DNA of 64,000 bases from Siderastrea siderea. Its lineage: Eukaryota; Cnidaria; Anthozoa; Scleractinia; Rhizangiidae. The stretch is from positions 58,735,665 to 58,799,664 of the forward strand of contig OZ034967.1 of NCBI GenBank assembly GCA_964030785.1. Direction: 5' to 3'. A program made the translations under genes and the position numbers. This document shows positions 23,722 to 34,176 of this stretch, piece by piece. The notes beneath the pieces were generated by a model. That model was not told the origin of the DNA and ran no database searches. It was given only the letters and a program-made list of their open reading frames with translations. How positions within the stretch are numbered: the stretch's first letter is position 1; each line of letters begins with the position of its first letter.

Positions 23722-25009
23722 ATATTTAACGGACACTTCACTTGGACAGCTGCAGTTTTTCTTGTAGGATCTCCAGCGGATTCCAAACCTTTCCCGGTGT
23801 CGCGGGCATATTGTTAAACCCAAACGAACTTCATTGAATTCAAAAATTCCTTTAAAAATTAGAAAAAAAAACAGTTCCGAGTATCGTCAAACGTCAGAAT
23901 CTGTACCAAGGTACTTTGAGTTTTCCTGTCTTCATTTAGGTCAAAAGGAATATATCCCGTGGAAGTATTCACCCACCTTAGCTGCCAAATATGTCTCATT
24001 GTAACAGGCGGGTATCTGAACAGAATTTTTTAATTTGGGCAGTGCAGAACTTCGTTTACCCCTCACTTATCTATGGATGTACCCCAAGATGGAGAGAGGG
24101 GTGTTGCGCCCCAGGTGATAACAAATGTGGATACCAGGAGTAATTTCATTATTTCGCTTCAGGATGCGTTAAAAGTTGAGAGTTTTCTCACCTATACACG
24201 CAACAAATCTTTATTTTTCGAAAAGTAGAAGCAACTAACCTTCTGCAACCTGAACACGCGACGCGGAGGTGATAATAAACGCAACATCGTTGCGCGAAAA
24301 GTTGCACGAATGTTTTCCGTGTTATTTGGCCTTTAGGCAAGATTTTACAACTCCTGGTGGCCGCATGTACAGTTGTATCCAAGCTAACGACCTAGCGCAA
24401 AACATTACATATTTCTTGGTGCATCATACGAACGCGCGGGACGTGTGTAGCTCGCGCGGGAAAATCCACACTTTCGGCACTTCGCGCCAAGCGAGTTAAC
24501 CTTTTTCGGAAGATTCGTACCCCCGCGAGTTTCTTTTTCTTGTCTTTCCTTTTCTTATTTTGAGGCAGAGAAAGTGAGTGAACAGTAAAACGTATTTTGC
24601 AGTCTACAGCAATAAGTACCCAAATTTTTCAACAGTACAGTTACCTGCTCTTGCCAGCAAAAGCTTTGCTTCTGAATCTAGTGACGCATTCGACACCTTG
24701 TAACTTTTCAGATGTCCTTTGATGTCTTTACTGCTTTCCCCAATTTTATTATATGGCTAGAGCTTGTAAATATATAACGCGCGCTGTGATTGGCCAATAC
24801 TCGGGGCCAGATTTTCCCGTAATGCCCAGGGGCATTATGAGCAATGTTAATGCCCGGCTAGTAAAGTGGAAATATAGAAAATGTAAAGGTACATTTGATT
24901 CAAATAGTTGGGATGATTTGAAGCTAATTGAAAAGGGACAGTTTCTTTGAAAGTTTTTACTTTTTCTTATGCGATATCCCCGGGGGTACTTCCCGAAGAT
25001 TTGGGTGGC
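23722..25009. other. Interior of TTAA element, no gene recognised
   Basis: Short overlapping frames only (for example 24188-24499 on both strands). A GGCATTA/TAATGCC-rich patch lies near 24820-24860. I could not assign anything. Confidence 0.45.
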
Positions 25010-25545
25010 GGTGTGCGCCGCGCTTCTGGAAACCCTTACCCTACTTCAGACCAAGAAATGTGATTTTCCCTACCCTATTTCAGACCTGACTTAATATTTG
25101 ATACCCTATTTCAGACGAGACCCTAACCCTATTTCGTTTGCGTAAACAGTTGAGAAGGGCTTCAAATTCCCAACGTTAATCAAACCTCAGTTCTTTGGAG
25201 AAGAAAATTAATAAAAAGATAGCTTTCTGTAAGAACCTTACCAGATCCCATATCAGAGTGCACAACTTACGCTATCTCAGACCAAAATGGTCAAAATCTA
25301 TACCCTATTTCAGACCATAAAGGCTCAAAAACCATACCCTTTCTCGCCACACATACCAATATAGCTTATATAAGGGAGTACCCACCCCCCCCCCCCTGGG
25401 CACAAGCCTCACCCTATTTCAGACCAAAATGGTCAAAATCTATGTCCTATTTCAGACCAAAAAGGCTCAAAAACCCTACCCTTTGGCGTCGCACATACCT
25501 ATATAGCTTATGTAAGGGAGTACCCCCCTTCCCCCGGGTGCGCTA
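25010..25545. repeat. Interspersed CCCTATTTCAGACC repeats
   Basis: The words CCCTATTTCAGACC(AAAATGGTC) and AAAAACCCTACCC recur at short irregular spacing, with two copies of a longer block ending TATATAGCTTATRTAAGGGAGTACCC and a poly-C run. This is a degenerate tandem repeat. Confidence 0.7.
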
Positions 25546-25694
25546 TAAATTTTTTGTGTGGAATAAAACTGCTGAGTTTTGTATGCTTTCCGGTAAACTG
25601 TTTCATTCATCCCAATCCGCTACGGCTCACTTTTCAAGTAATAAAGTGTCAGGCATAACCATACAATAAACTTCTTATTACAGGGTCGTAACGA

Positions 25695-25890
25695 GGTATG
25701 TGGGATCAGGGGATGGGGGATCAGAAGGGTGGGATATAGGACCACAGCCCTGGGATCAGGAATCACAGACCATGGGATCGGGATCAGCAGTTTCTTATAG
25801 GGATCAGGGACCAGGCTTTACCACATTTGTGGGATCAGGGATGAAAATTGGTCACGCTTTTGGAATCAAGGAACAGAAATTTGCGTACAA
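25695..25890 (+). repeat. GGGATCAGG-type minisatellite
   Basis: Short repeats built on GGGATCAGG(GA) recur about ten times with variable spacers. The 82-codon open frame here is a by-product of the repeat. Confidence 0.65.
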
Positions 25891-25931
25891 AAATGGGATC
25901 AGCGATGAAAAAACATACCTCGTTCACCCTG

Positions 25932-26040
25932 TTATTAACTCTCGCTAGCTCGGGACCGTACTAGGAGAATATTGCCCTCAGTCTTTCTTGTACGACCTCG
26001 GGCAATATTCTCCCAGTACGGCCCTCGCGCCCAGTTAATA
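25932..26040. repeat. Imperfect hairpin
   Basis: Inverted arms at 25952-25977 and 26000-26024 (GGGxCCGTACTxGGAGAATATTGCCC type) surround a 22-base loop. Shorter outer pairing extends to ATTAACT / AGTTAAT. It may be a very small MITE. Confidence 0.55.
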
Positions 26041-28042
26041 CGAAGCAAGTAACACACTGGACATTCGCTGGGTTGTCTGAACTAGCCCCACAACTTCCTC
26101 CAACTATTTCCGAATACCCACACAAAGCCATGGTAGTTTATGAGGTTTGACAGACTGGTGGCGTTCCAAACAGTTCAACCCACGTGCAAGATTTGTGTCG
26201 GGATTTTTGTCACGAGGCATGTTTGCTACATCAGGATTGTGGAACTATTTCGCAACTTTAGGTATAATGACCGGTAGCTTTATTTGGCTCTTATTTTTCG
26301 TTGGTTAAGAACTTTGAGATAATTTTACATTCTACAGTACTAATGCTATAAAGACGGGTTTGAATTTTAAAACAATTCCTTGCACTAGCAGCAAAGTTTT
26401 AGACATCTCTTTTATTTCTCGTCCATTCCTGCGCATTGGAGAGTCGCTGCTGACAGCTGTTCGCATTTGCCTGGCCATGTGGTTTTGTAATCTAAGACCA
26501 CTGTGTATTGCGTGACAGTATATCCATCACTTACCCAAAAATGTTCGACGGTTGTCATCAGCTGTCATGGGCGGCTAGTAGAAATCTCGTCATTTCTTCA
26601 CAGAAAATGGTTATTAAGGTACGATTTGCTGCATAGATAGTTAGGTAATGCTTTACTGGTTCTCGTTGGTATTTTTACTTTAGAAACAAGGAAGGTAAAA
26701 CGAGTTTCTTGTGAAAAACAAATGTTTCAATTTTATGCAAATTTGCCGCTGTTAATCACTAACAACCAAAGTTTCCCTCGGCCAAAAAAACGTATTTTCG
26801 AGCGAAAACCTGTCCTGTTTTCGGCTGATGACTTTATTTGAGGTTCTATTAATTAGTAAGTACCAAACATTGTGAAACTTTTCTTTAAAAAATGGAATTA
26901 GCGCGTGTTATTTGAAAACGCTGGTCATTACTTCCCCGCCTGTCAAGGTCAAAAGGTCGTCTTCGCTTGGAAAATAGGGTGTAGATAAAGCGCTCCCAAA
27001 ATCTACCATTTCATTTACCCAAAAATTTTTTTTCATCAAATCGTAGAGGAAAGATTGCTTATTCCAACAAGTGTAGCCTCAGCAGCGAAAGCCATATACC
27101 AGAGTGCTTTTTTTGGTCCTGAATTTCGCCATTTTTTAGCGTGCGACTATGCCGCTCGAAACGGTTAAATTTTAAAAATCTGTTAAAAATTCTGGTTTCC
27201 ATCGAATTCAAATTTGACAAAACAATCATGACAAGGGAATATCCTACTTATACTACATGGCTTTGATATTGATATTTCTGTCTTCACAATTCAAGACGAG
27301 CGGTTGATTTAAGTGACACTTTCAAGTCGTTTTTACTCGCTCTCGAGCCATCGGAATGATAAAGTCGTCGTAACGGTAAAATATCTACCGAAATAAACTG
27401 AAACTTATATTTTTATAAATGGTTTGGGAAGACCTTTATTGTGACACAGTTTGGCAATTTTCGATTTTTCTATCTTGCATGGTCCTAGGTGAAAGTTACG
27501 GATAGCCGCTCTTAAGAAGGACAGATTTGTAACAATGTAACGATAAGACAATTTATTGCCTAAAGCCTCATGAAACAAAATTATAATATGTTCACTTGAG
27601 CAACATTGAATCAACTAGCGGTACGGAGTTCCGCAGTAGAGTACGCTCAAACCCATTACTCCTAACTTTAAAATAACAAAAAAGAAACAATGAACAGCAA
27701 AAACAAGACCTCTAACACCTTGCCGTATTCCTAAGACTCTTACATGCAAAACGTGTCTGTTTTTCCTATTTTTTCTTGAACTGAACTTCAGCTTTTTCCG
27801 CCATTTTGTTTATCTTCACCTTAGCATCTCGTACCCAGTTCTTCTCACCCTTTTCGCCGTAGCCACCATTTTGAATACATCTCCATCCTCGTTGGAGACA
27901 CGTGATCTGCTGTGTGCCGTGTGCCAGGGTCTTCTCCCGAGCCGCCGCCATTTTGAAAAGCGAGAAGACCCTGGGGACGAGGTTGCCCTCTCTCTGCGAG
28001 AGCGGAGCGTTGCGTGACAGAGAGAGGGGCCAGAACTGGACT

Positions 28043-28570
28043 AGATTTTACGGTAACTAGTGATTGAATTTTGAATCAACTTCCCATTCGAATCGCACTG
28101 CTCCTAAATTCAAATTTCAACGGAAGCAAAAATAAAACTGCGGTACCCCCACCCCCCCCCCCCCCCCCCCCCCCCGCTGCGCGCACGGGAAAAAGTGCAT
28201 TTCGCCCAGCAGCGATTTTGCGGGCTGACGGCCGGGCTGACGGCCGGGCTGACGGCCGGGCTGACCCGTTGTGGATTTTCGCAGCGGGATTCTGTGGGTA
28301 AAATAAACATGGCGGAAGAGCGTGGTCGATATGCACAGCGTTCGTTTTTACGTGCTAAACAAGAATAGTAACTTTTTTCAAAGATAGTTTAGAGAGAAAA
28401 ACATCGGGCCTGTTTTTACAACGGTTTTGTGGAAGTGTGTTAGGCCAATCTAACTACGATGTGGTATTTTTATCGGCGCTCGCAGCGTGCAGTGGCGAGA
28501 ACCGTTTGTGCACGATCTCGAGACAATCCGTTTTAACGCTAACCCTGGATTCTTTTAAAGACAAGGAGAC
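28043..28570. repeat. Spacer with poly-C tract and GC-rich 12-mer array
   Basis: It contains a C-run of about 25 at 28152-28175, then four copies of GGGCTGACGGCC at about 28219-28266. These cause the repetitive frames seen on both strands. An ATGGCGG motif in good initiation context lies at 28310, giving only 19 codons. Confidence 0.6.
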
Positions 28571-28598
28571 ATGGTGGAAGTGGAAAACTTATTAAAAG
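28571..28598 (+). other. Possible first coding exon of a host gene
   Basis: GAGACATGG starts a short frame that runs into AAAAGGTAAGTG, a near-consensus splice donor (GT at 28599). The upstream GC-rich context would suit a promoter. No downstream exon could be linked to it, so the call is weak. Confidence 0.2.
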
Positions 28599-28599
28599 G

Positions 28600-29736
28600 T
28601 AAGTGAACAGATTTTGGTTTCAAAAATTTACAACCTGGGCATATAAGAGCATATTAATGAAGCTTGTCTTGTGCGATTCTAAGTGAGCTAAAGCTTAAGC
28701 ACAACGACTGGCGCTATTAAATACGGTCGAAGGTTTAAAATAAAGCATTGTGCACACTCTCTAAGCTTGTGTAAAGATATGTAGAAAAAAGCGTGCTCAC
28801 ATTATAGAATATTTACGGGTCAAAAAATTGATTTTCTTTGGTAAAAGAATCATAAAACGCCGTTTTCTTAACCAATGAATTTCTAGATTATTATGTATAT
28901 TCTCCTTGTTGTTATGAGGAATTCTGTGAGAATTCAAAAGAGAATGTGGTGCTCGATCACAAGGTACAGTGATGGTTGAAGCAAAATGTCAGTGATATTT
29001 CTTTTTTAATTTGCTGTTTGTTGATTTTAACTTAAAGGTCTTACACAGTAGTCAAAATATTTGTAATGTTTGTTAAATTTGAATGTGTTTTGCAATATTT
29101 TTTGGCTAATTAAACCTTTAAACTGACCTGAGTTACATTGTAGCATGGCTTTTCAGTTCGTGTTTCAACACTAGCATATGACAGTTGTTAGACCATCCGG
29201 ATATTTTCTTTATGTACTTTTCACTGTGTACCCTTGTCTGAATGACCATTTGCTGTTATTAAAACTTATGCTGAAAGTAAGGTTTAGAAGCTTCAGTTGT
29301 TTTATAAAATTAAAGTATTCTGATTGAATATTTTATATGACCTCACATTTTTTTTATAACTCTGGACTTAACTTTGACTGTTTTGCAATCCACCTTGTAT
29401 TTTGATTTGCCATTTTAGACAGAAAAGCAGTAAATCTAGCCCCTACATTTTGTGGACTCTGACTTTGTGATTGGAATATTGTATTAAAAAAAACAGCAAA
29501 TGTAAATTATGATAAACAGAGAAATATTTAAAGGATGGGCTAGTACAGTTAAGTCATTTATGACACTGAGCTTTCAAAAGTGGCATTGAAAGTGGTTGTT
29601 GTGTGCATACTGTACTAATATGTGCTATGTACAAGTGATCAGAAAACATAATTATACTGTACAATGTTCCATGGCTCAAGGAGCTTACATGATGTTTTTT
29701 CTTGTGACTTAATTCCTTGAATTCACTGTCACTCAT
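28600..29736. other. AT-rich stretch without recognised genes
   Basis: Consists of low-complexity T-rich sequence with short frames. It could be an intron if the exon at 28571 is real. I see no repeat shared with the rest of the window. Confidence 0.5.
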
Positions 29737-30033
29737 CTAGTCATTGTTATTTGGCAGTCTGCCATGTTCTCTCACAAAGGCTTCATCCCATTTTCTTAGT
29801 TTCTCCTTCACAAGGTGTAGCTTTGTTAAAACATATGTTTGGACTGTTTGTTTCTGCTGGTCAATCTCAGAGACTTCTGGTGATTTCCCTGATACTAGTT
29901 CTAGGGCCTTTGCTTTCTTTGACTGAATTGTTCCATGTTTGTTTTGTGACTGGATTTTTATTCTCTTGCTAGGTGGCTCAGCTGGGCATTCCTTTTCACA
30001 GAAAGCAGCTTGTTGCATGTTTAAGTCATCCAT
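29737..30033 (-). pseudogene. Fragment with RECQL4/Sld2-like motif
   Basis: A frame of 98 codons begins MDDLNMQQ and has a basic patch PSKRIKIQ. It ends VKEKLRKWDEAFVREHGRLP. That last segment resembles the N-terminal Sld2-like motif of RECQL4 ('L..WE..F...HGR.P'), which binds replication-initiation factors. The frame stops straight after the motif, so it would be one exon or a truncated copy. It lies downstream of the decayed gene pieces on the same strand and may be part of that gene. The resemblance is by eye only. Confidence 0.4.
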
Positions 30034-30643
30034 GATATTTTTCTACTGGATGTTTCATTATCCAGGACCACACCTGAATCCACATCCTTATCACTTGTGA
30101 TGTTTTAAGTCATTTCAAGATCTGCCGATAGATCTTCAAGAATTACTTCAAGGGTAGTGTCCCCTTGCTGATCTTCACAATTTTTTTTAGAGAAGTGGCT
30201 CTTTGTTAATCTTCAGAAATTACTAGTTCAGTGGATTTGTCGATGTTTTTTGTACTTATTTACTGTATGTCTTCATCATATTCAGGGTGTTCATCAAGGG
30301 ATGGCTGTAGATCTCCTGTTTCCAGTGGCTGCTGCAATTCTTCGGATCTACTCTCTCTCAAGTATTTAAGTGATTTTACCATTTTTATCCCTCATCTTAT
30401 AAAGATGAAGCTGATCAGGCCTGACAGACAAATCCCTCCCAGATTTCTTCCAAGTACCAGGATATCTTGCTGATATTGTTGGATCTGAAGGGATGAAGTT
30501 GAGGTCCTTGTTCTTTGCTCTTTATTCACCTTGTGCATCCATCTTCCCTCCATTTCCACCACACTCCAGGTCCAGGTCTTAGAAAATCAGCAATTTTGGA
30601 GAGATGTGCCTGCCACAAGCTGGATCTCTTAATTATCAGTTCC

Positions 30644-30880
30644 TCACATCATTGATGCAGCCTCATTTGACCTATAAACGTCTGTAAACTGAAGTTCCCT
30701 TAGGCATTCCCTTCGGGCTGGTAAAAAAGCTAGCTGGTCAGAATCTTTTGCACCTGACACACCTAGCATGTATAGGTGTGGAACTTCTATCGTTGATTGA
30801 ATGTCTACCCCTTTCCCACCATGCCTCTCCTTGTACTCTTGACTGGTAAAATGTACAGCAGGATCGTATACTTCTTCTTC
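30644..30880 (-). pseudogene. Decayed coding segment (VYDPAVHFTSQEY)
   Basis: An open minus-strand stretch of 78 codons has no start. It reads VYDPAVHFTSQEYKERHGGK, then VDIQSTIEVPHLYMLG and DQLAFLPARRECL. It resembles an uncharacterised multi-copy family that I associate with corals and sponges. It is cut off upstream by the MITE at 30891-31131, beyond which the protein resumes in another frame. Confidence 0.5.
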
Positions 30881-30890
30881 TCACCAGGAG

Positions 30891-31131
30891 CCTGTTTCTC
30901 GAAAGTCCCGGTAACTTTTCGGCCCCGGAGCCATCATTTGAAATCAAAATCTATAGAACGGTGGCGTAGTTTTTAGCCCACATATCAGGCCAACTTGTTT
31001 TATCAACTAAGAATTTTATTGCTCAGGTTTCAAAACCGACAAAATTTTAGTTTTTAATGTAAACATCGATCACATAAAATAGCTTTCCGGGCCCGAAAAG
31101 TGATTGAGACTTACAAGAAATGGGCTACAGG
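30891..31131. mobile_element. MITE interrupting a coding sequence
   Basis: The ends are CCTGTTTCTCGAAAGTCCCG and the complement of CCTGTAGCCCATTTCTTG. Further in, both arms contain ACTTTTCGG(C/G)CCCGG. The interior is non-coding. It separates coding segments 30644-30880 and 31133-31314. No target duplication is clear. Confidence 0.65.
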
Positions 31132-31132
31132 A

Positions 31133-31590
31133 ACAGCATAAACCTTGAACTTGCTATGCTTGAATGGTCATGCCATGATTAACCAGTGATGGGTTCTTTC
31201 ACACTTCTTCAGATGGTGTCTAAGTTGCGCTTCTGTCATGTTGCTGTTGTACTCATGGAGAATTGGGAGTTTTGCTTTTAGCTGTTCAGGGGTCATTGTT
31301 GTCATATTCTTCATCGCTGCATAATCTCACTTGACACTTTGAGCACAGACTTCTTTGAGAGGGTACTTCCTTGCTGAATCTTTACAAACTTTATTTTCTC
31401 TGTTTCCCTCAGAGGTGAGCACAACTTTTGTGTATTCATTGTCTAGCACAGGAGTTCCAAGATTGAATTCCCCGGAAGCTATCCTTTGCTTTATATGTGC
31501 CCTAATTTGTTGATTGCTTTGTGGGACAGGCACAGACACTACTCCACCAACTTGTTTTTTACAGCCCTTCTCACCCCATATTTTCCTAAA
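31133..31590 (-). pseudogene. Decayed coding segment upstream of MITE
   Basis: Minus-strand coding-like sequence. From 31590 the frame reads VSVPVPQSNQQIRAHIKQRI and GTPVLDNEYTKVVL, then a stop at 31327-31329. Four codons later the same frame continues with MTPEQLKAKLPILHEYN, EAQLRHHLKKCERTHHWL, and stops at 31168-31170. A second frame then reads WHDHSSI just before the MITE. One in-frame stop, one frame change and the MITE make it a pseudogene. I recognise the 'RTHHWL...WHDHS' pattern as a coral multi-copy family of unknown function. Confidence 0.5.
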
Positions 31591-32371
31591 AATAAAAATT
31601 GGAGCTAATTTTTAAGTGATCCTGTTAAGATGAAGTGATATAGTTCTTTAATATTTTTTTTTTTACTGTTAAGATGAAGTGAATGATATAGTTTGTTATT
31701 ATTTTTGTTTTTGTTTTTCAATGATCACTAAGGATTTTATTTTGTTAAGAACGGCAATAGCCGATCCATCAAGCGGATTCGTTTTAAAATTCTCTCACTT
31801 GTTTTGCGATGAATAAATTTAGTTTGAGTTTTATCAACTTATAAGCTTACTTCCATTGGTCCATGTGGCTACGAGCATCCTTTTAACTTTGATGGATGAG
31901 TGTAAATAATTTTTGTGAAAATTAATTTTGCTTTCTTTGAAGTCCTCAGTAGGGGTAATTTGATCTTAACAAATGAATTTTTAGTTCATTTTCACCTTCA
32001 CTGATCTTCTCAAAGGGAGCTATATCCACTCCTTCTGACTTTAGGAATTCCTTCAGTATTCACCCTCCATTAGGTGGTGTGGTCTCATTGGTGTTTTCCC
32101 TGGTGTTGTATTCCTTTGCCTTTGTAGACCAGCACACAGGTTCATGAGGCCACTTTTTCACATCTTCCAGCTACTGTTCTATGTTTCAGGTAACTTCTTT
32201 GGGGATGTGAGAGTGCTCCTTCATACCAGGTGGGTTTTTTCTAGTTGTGATTTCGCTTCGTGTAATGTTTCAAATGACTGTAGGGCTCGTTGCTTTGATA
32301 TTGCGGCCAAGTTCTTTGAGCAAGATGCTCATCTGCATGACTTTGTTTCCACAAAGCTTCGAGAGAAGCTT

Positions 32372-32840
32372 TTAATTGAAGCCGTTGGTTTTTCTTTTCA
32401 TAAGCACTTTGCTTTTCCTGAAGGTGTAACTTTGGAGCACCTCACTGAAACGCTTGCCAAGGTTTTCTTTGCAAGTTTTTTCATAGGTAGAAAATATTAT
32501 TTCTCCAATAGCTTTAAGCTCTCCTTTAGTTGGTTGGACCTTTTTTAGGACATGATTTGTTGATGTGTTTTTCATGTCACTGAAAGGGCCCTTGTACTTA
32601 TGGCGATTTTGTTTGCTTTCAGGAAATGTTTCGCTTAGAGATGCATGTTAGCTCTTGCAACACTTGCACTTTTGAAGGCCCTGCAGATTCCTTCAAAGCT
32701 CTGTTGTCTTTGCCCATTTGACAGAGGAGACCTGTGCAAGATGTGCTTGCTTTTCAGGTGGCTTCCTCCAGTAGGATCTTTCCTCGTTAATGATTTTGGA
32801 ACCTCTCAAGAATGCAACTGTTGATGTAATTTTGAGAATA
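32372..32840 (-). pseudogene. Upstream remnants of the same decayed gene
   Basis: The frame 32372-32575 reads KKVQPTKGELKAIGEIIFST and then GKRFSEVLQSYTFRKSKVL. Further upstream, about 32700-32840, another frame reads GSKIINEERSYWRKPPEKQ and VSSVKWAKTTEL. Both are coding-like and on the same strand as the segments below, separated by stops and frame changes. This suggests a gene starting near 32840 and running leftwards. Confidence 0.35.
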
Positions 32841-33061
32841 CGTTTAGTATAGGGTCTACAATAGGATTGGCGGGATGCGGGATTTGGCTAATTTTTGTGG
32901 CGATAGTCGGGGTGGGAGCTGAAAACAGGAGGGGGAAGCGAGAATTTAAATTGATAGCGGGAGCGGGATTTTGTGTTTTACTGGGTCAGGATGCGAGAAT
33001 CTCCAGGGTGTAGTTGCAGGATACCGTATTTTAATTTTTACAAGACTGCATGATTCGACCA

Positions 33062-34172
33062 GCGAAGGCTGCAGATAGAAATGTATCGCTTGGTGACTTT
33101 AGATTAATACGTACATGTGTACGCATGATTCATATAACGCAGGACTGTTTGGTGACTTTAGATAAATACGTACATGTGTACGCAGGATTCATATAGGGTA
33201 GGACTATTTGGTGACGTTAGATTAATACTTACATGTGTACGCATGGCTCATATAAGGCAGGACTGTTTGGTGCCTTTAGATTAATACGTACATCTGTACG
33301 CATGATTCATATCAGGCAGGACTGTTTGGTTACCTTAGATTAATACGTACATATGGACGCGTGATTCATGTAAGCCAGGACTGTCTGGTGACTTTAGATT
33401 AAGACGTACATATGTACGCATGATTCATGAGGCAGGACTGTTTCTTGACCTTAGATTAATACGTACACATGAACGCGTGACTCATATTAGGCAGGACTGT
33501 TTGGTGACTTTAGATTAATACGCACATATGTACGCATGATTCATACAAGGCAGGACTGTCTGGTGACTTTACATTAATACGTACATTTGTACGCATGATT
33601 CATATAAGGCAGGACTGTCTGGTAAATTTAGATTAATACGTACATGTGTACGAATGGCTCACATGAGGCAGGACTGTCTGGTGACTTAAGAATAATACGT
33701 ACATATCTACGCATGATTTGGTGACCTTAGATTAACACGTACATATGAACGCATGATTCTTAGGAGACAGGAGTGTTTCCTGACTTTAGATTAATACGTA
33801 CGTAAGTACGCGTGACTCATATAAGGCAGGACTGTTTGATGACTTTAGATTAATACGTACATGTGTACGCATGATTCACATGCCCCAGGGCTGTCTGGTG
33901 ACTTTATATTAATACGTACATGTGCACGCATGATTCATATAAGGCACATGTGTACCCGTGATTCATGTAAGGCAGGACTGTTTGGTAACCTTAGATTAAG
34001 ACGAACAGATGTACGCATGATTCATGGAAGGCAGGACTATTTGGAGACCTTAGATTAATACGTACATATGTACGCATGATTCATATCACGCAGGACTATT
34101 TGGTTACCTTAGATTAATACGTCCATATGTAGGCATGATTCAAATCAGGCAGGACTATTTGGTTACCTTAGA
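33062..34172 (+). repeat. 59-bp minisatellite, left block
   Basis: About 19 units of a 57-60 bp monomer. It contains ATTAATACGTACATRTGTACGCATGATTCATATAAGGCAGGACTGTTTGGTGAC-type sequence (monomer built of these words in order). The unit includes the palindrome CGTACATATGTACG and a TTAA. It continues after the transposon at 36047. Confidence 0.9.
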
Positions 34173-34176
34173 TTAA

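Larger units (their letters stand above)
21790..27511. mobile_element. TTAA-flanked DNA transposon with about 1-kb TIRs
   Basis: The ends are GAGCGGCTATCTGTAACTTTC (left) and the complement of GAGCGGCTATCCGTAACTTTC (right). TTAA duplications stand at 21786-21789 and 27512-27515. The left arm of the host fold-back shows the uninterrupted TTAA at 14127-14130. The inverted repeats extend about 1.03 kb (to about 22815 and from about 26490) with divergence. TTAA targets are used by piggyBac and Kolobok families; the G-rich ends do not look like typical piggyBac. The interior carries no transposase and holds a non-LTR fragment and simple repeats, so it is non-autonomous. Confidence 0.85.
13383..28042. 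mobile_element. Large fold-back composite element with nested insertions
   Basis: The outer ends are inverted: AGTCCAGTTCTGGCCCC at 13383 and its complement ending at 28042. Flanks read GATTTTATGGT (13372-13382) and GATTTTACGGT (28044-28054), an 11-bp target duplication with one mismatch and a one-base offset; such a length would suit a Mutator-like transposase. Left arm segments 13383-14135, 14136-14365 and 14366-14727 match, inverted, 27516-28042, 21542-21785 and 20210-20624. The right arm is split by a TTAA element and a solo LTR. The core is a minisatellite split by a Ty3/gypsy element. No transposase of its own is visible, so it is non-autonomous. Confidence 0.75.

Noticed and set aside
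28071..28336. GRADGRADGRAD / Gly-rich frames on both strands
   Set aside because: Produced by a poly-C run and a 12-bp tandem repeat; no support on either strand.
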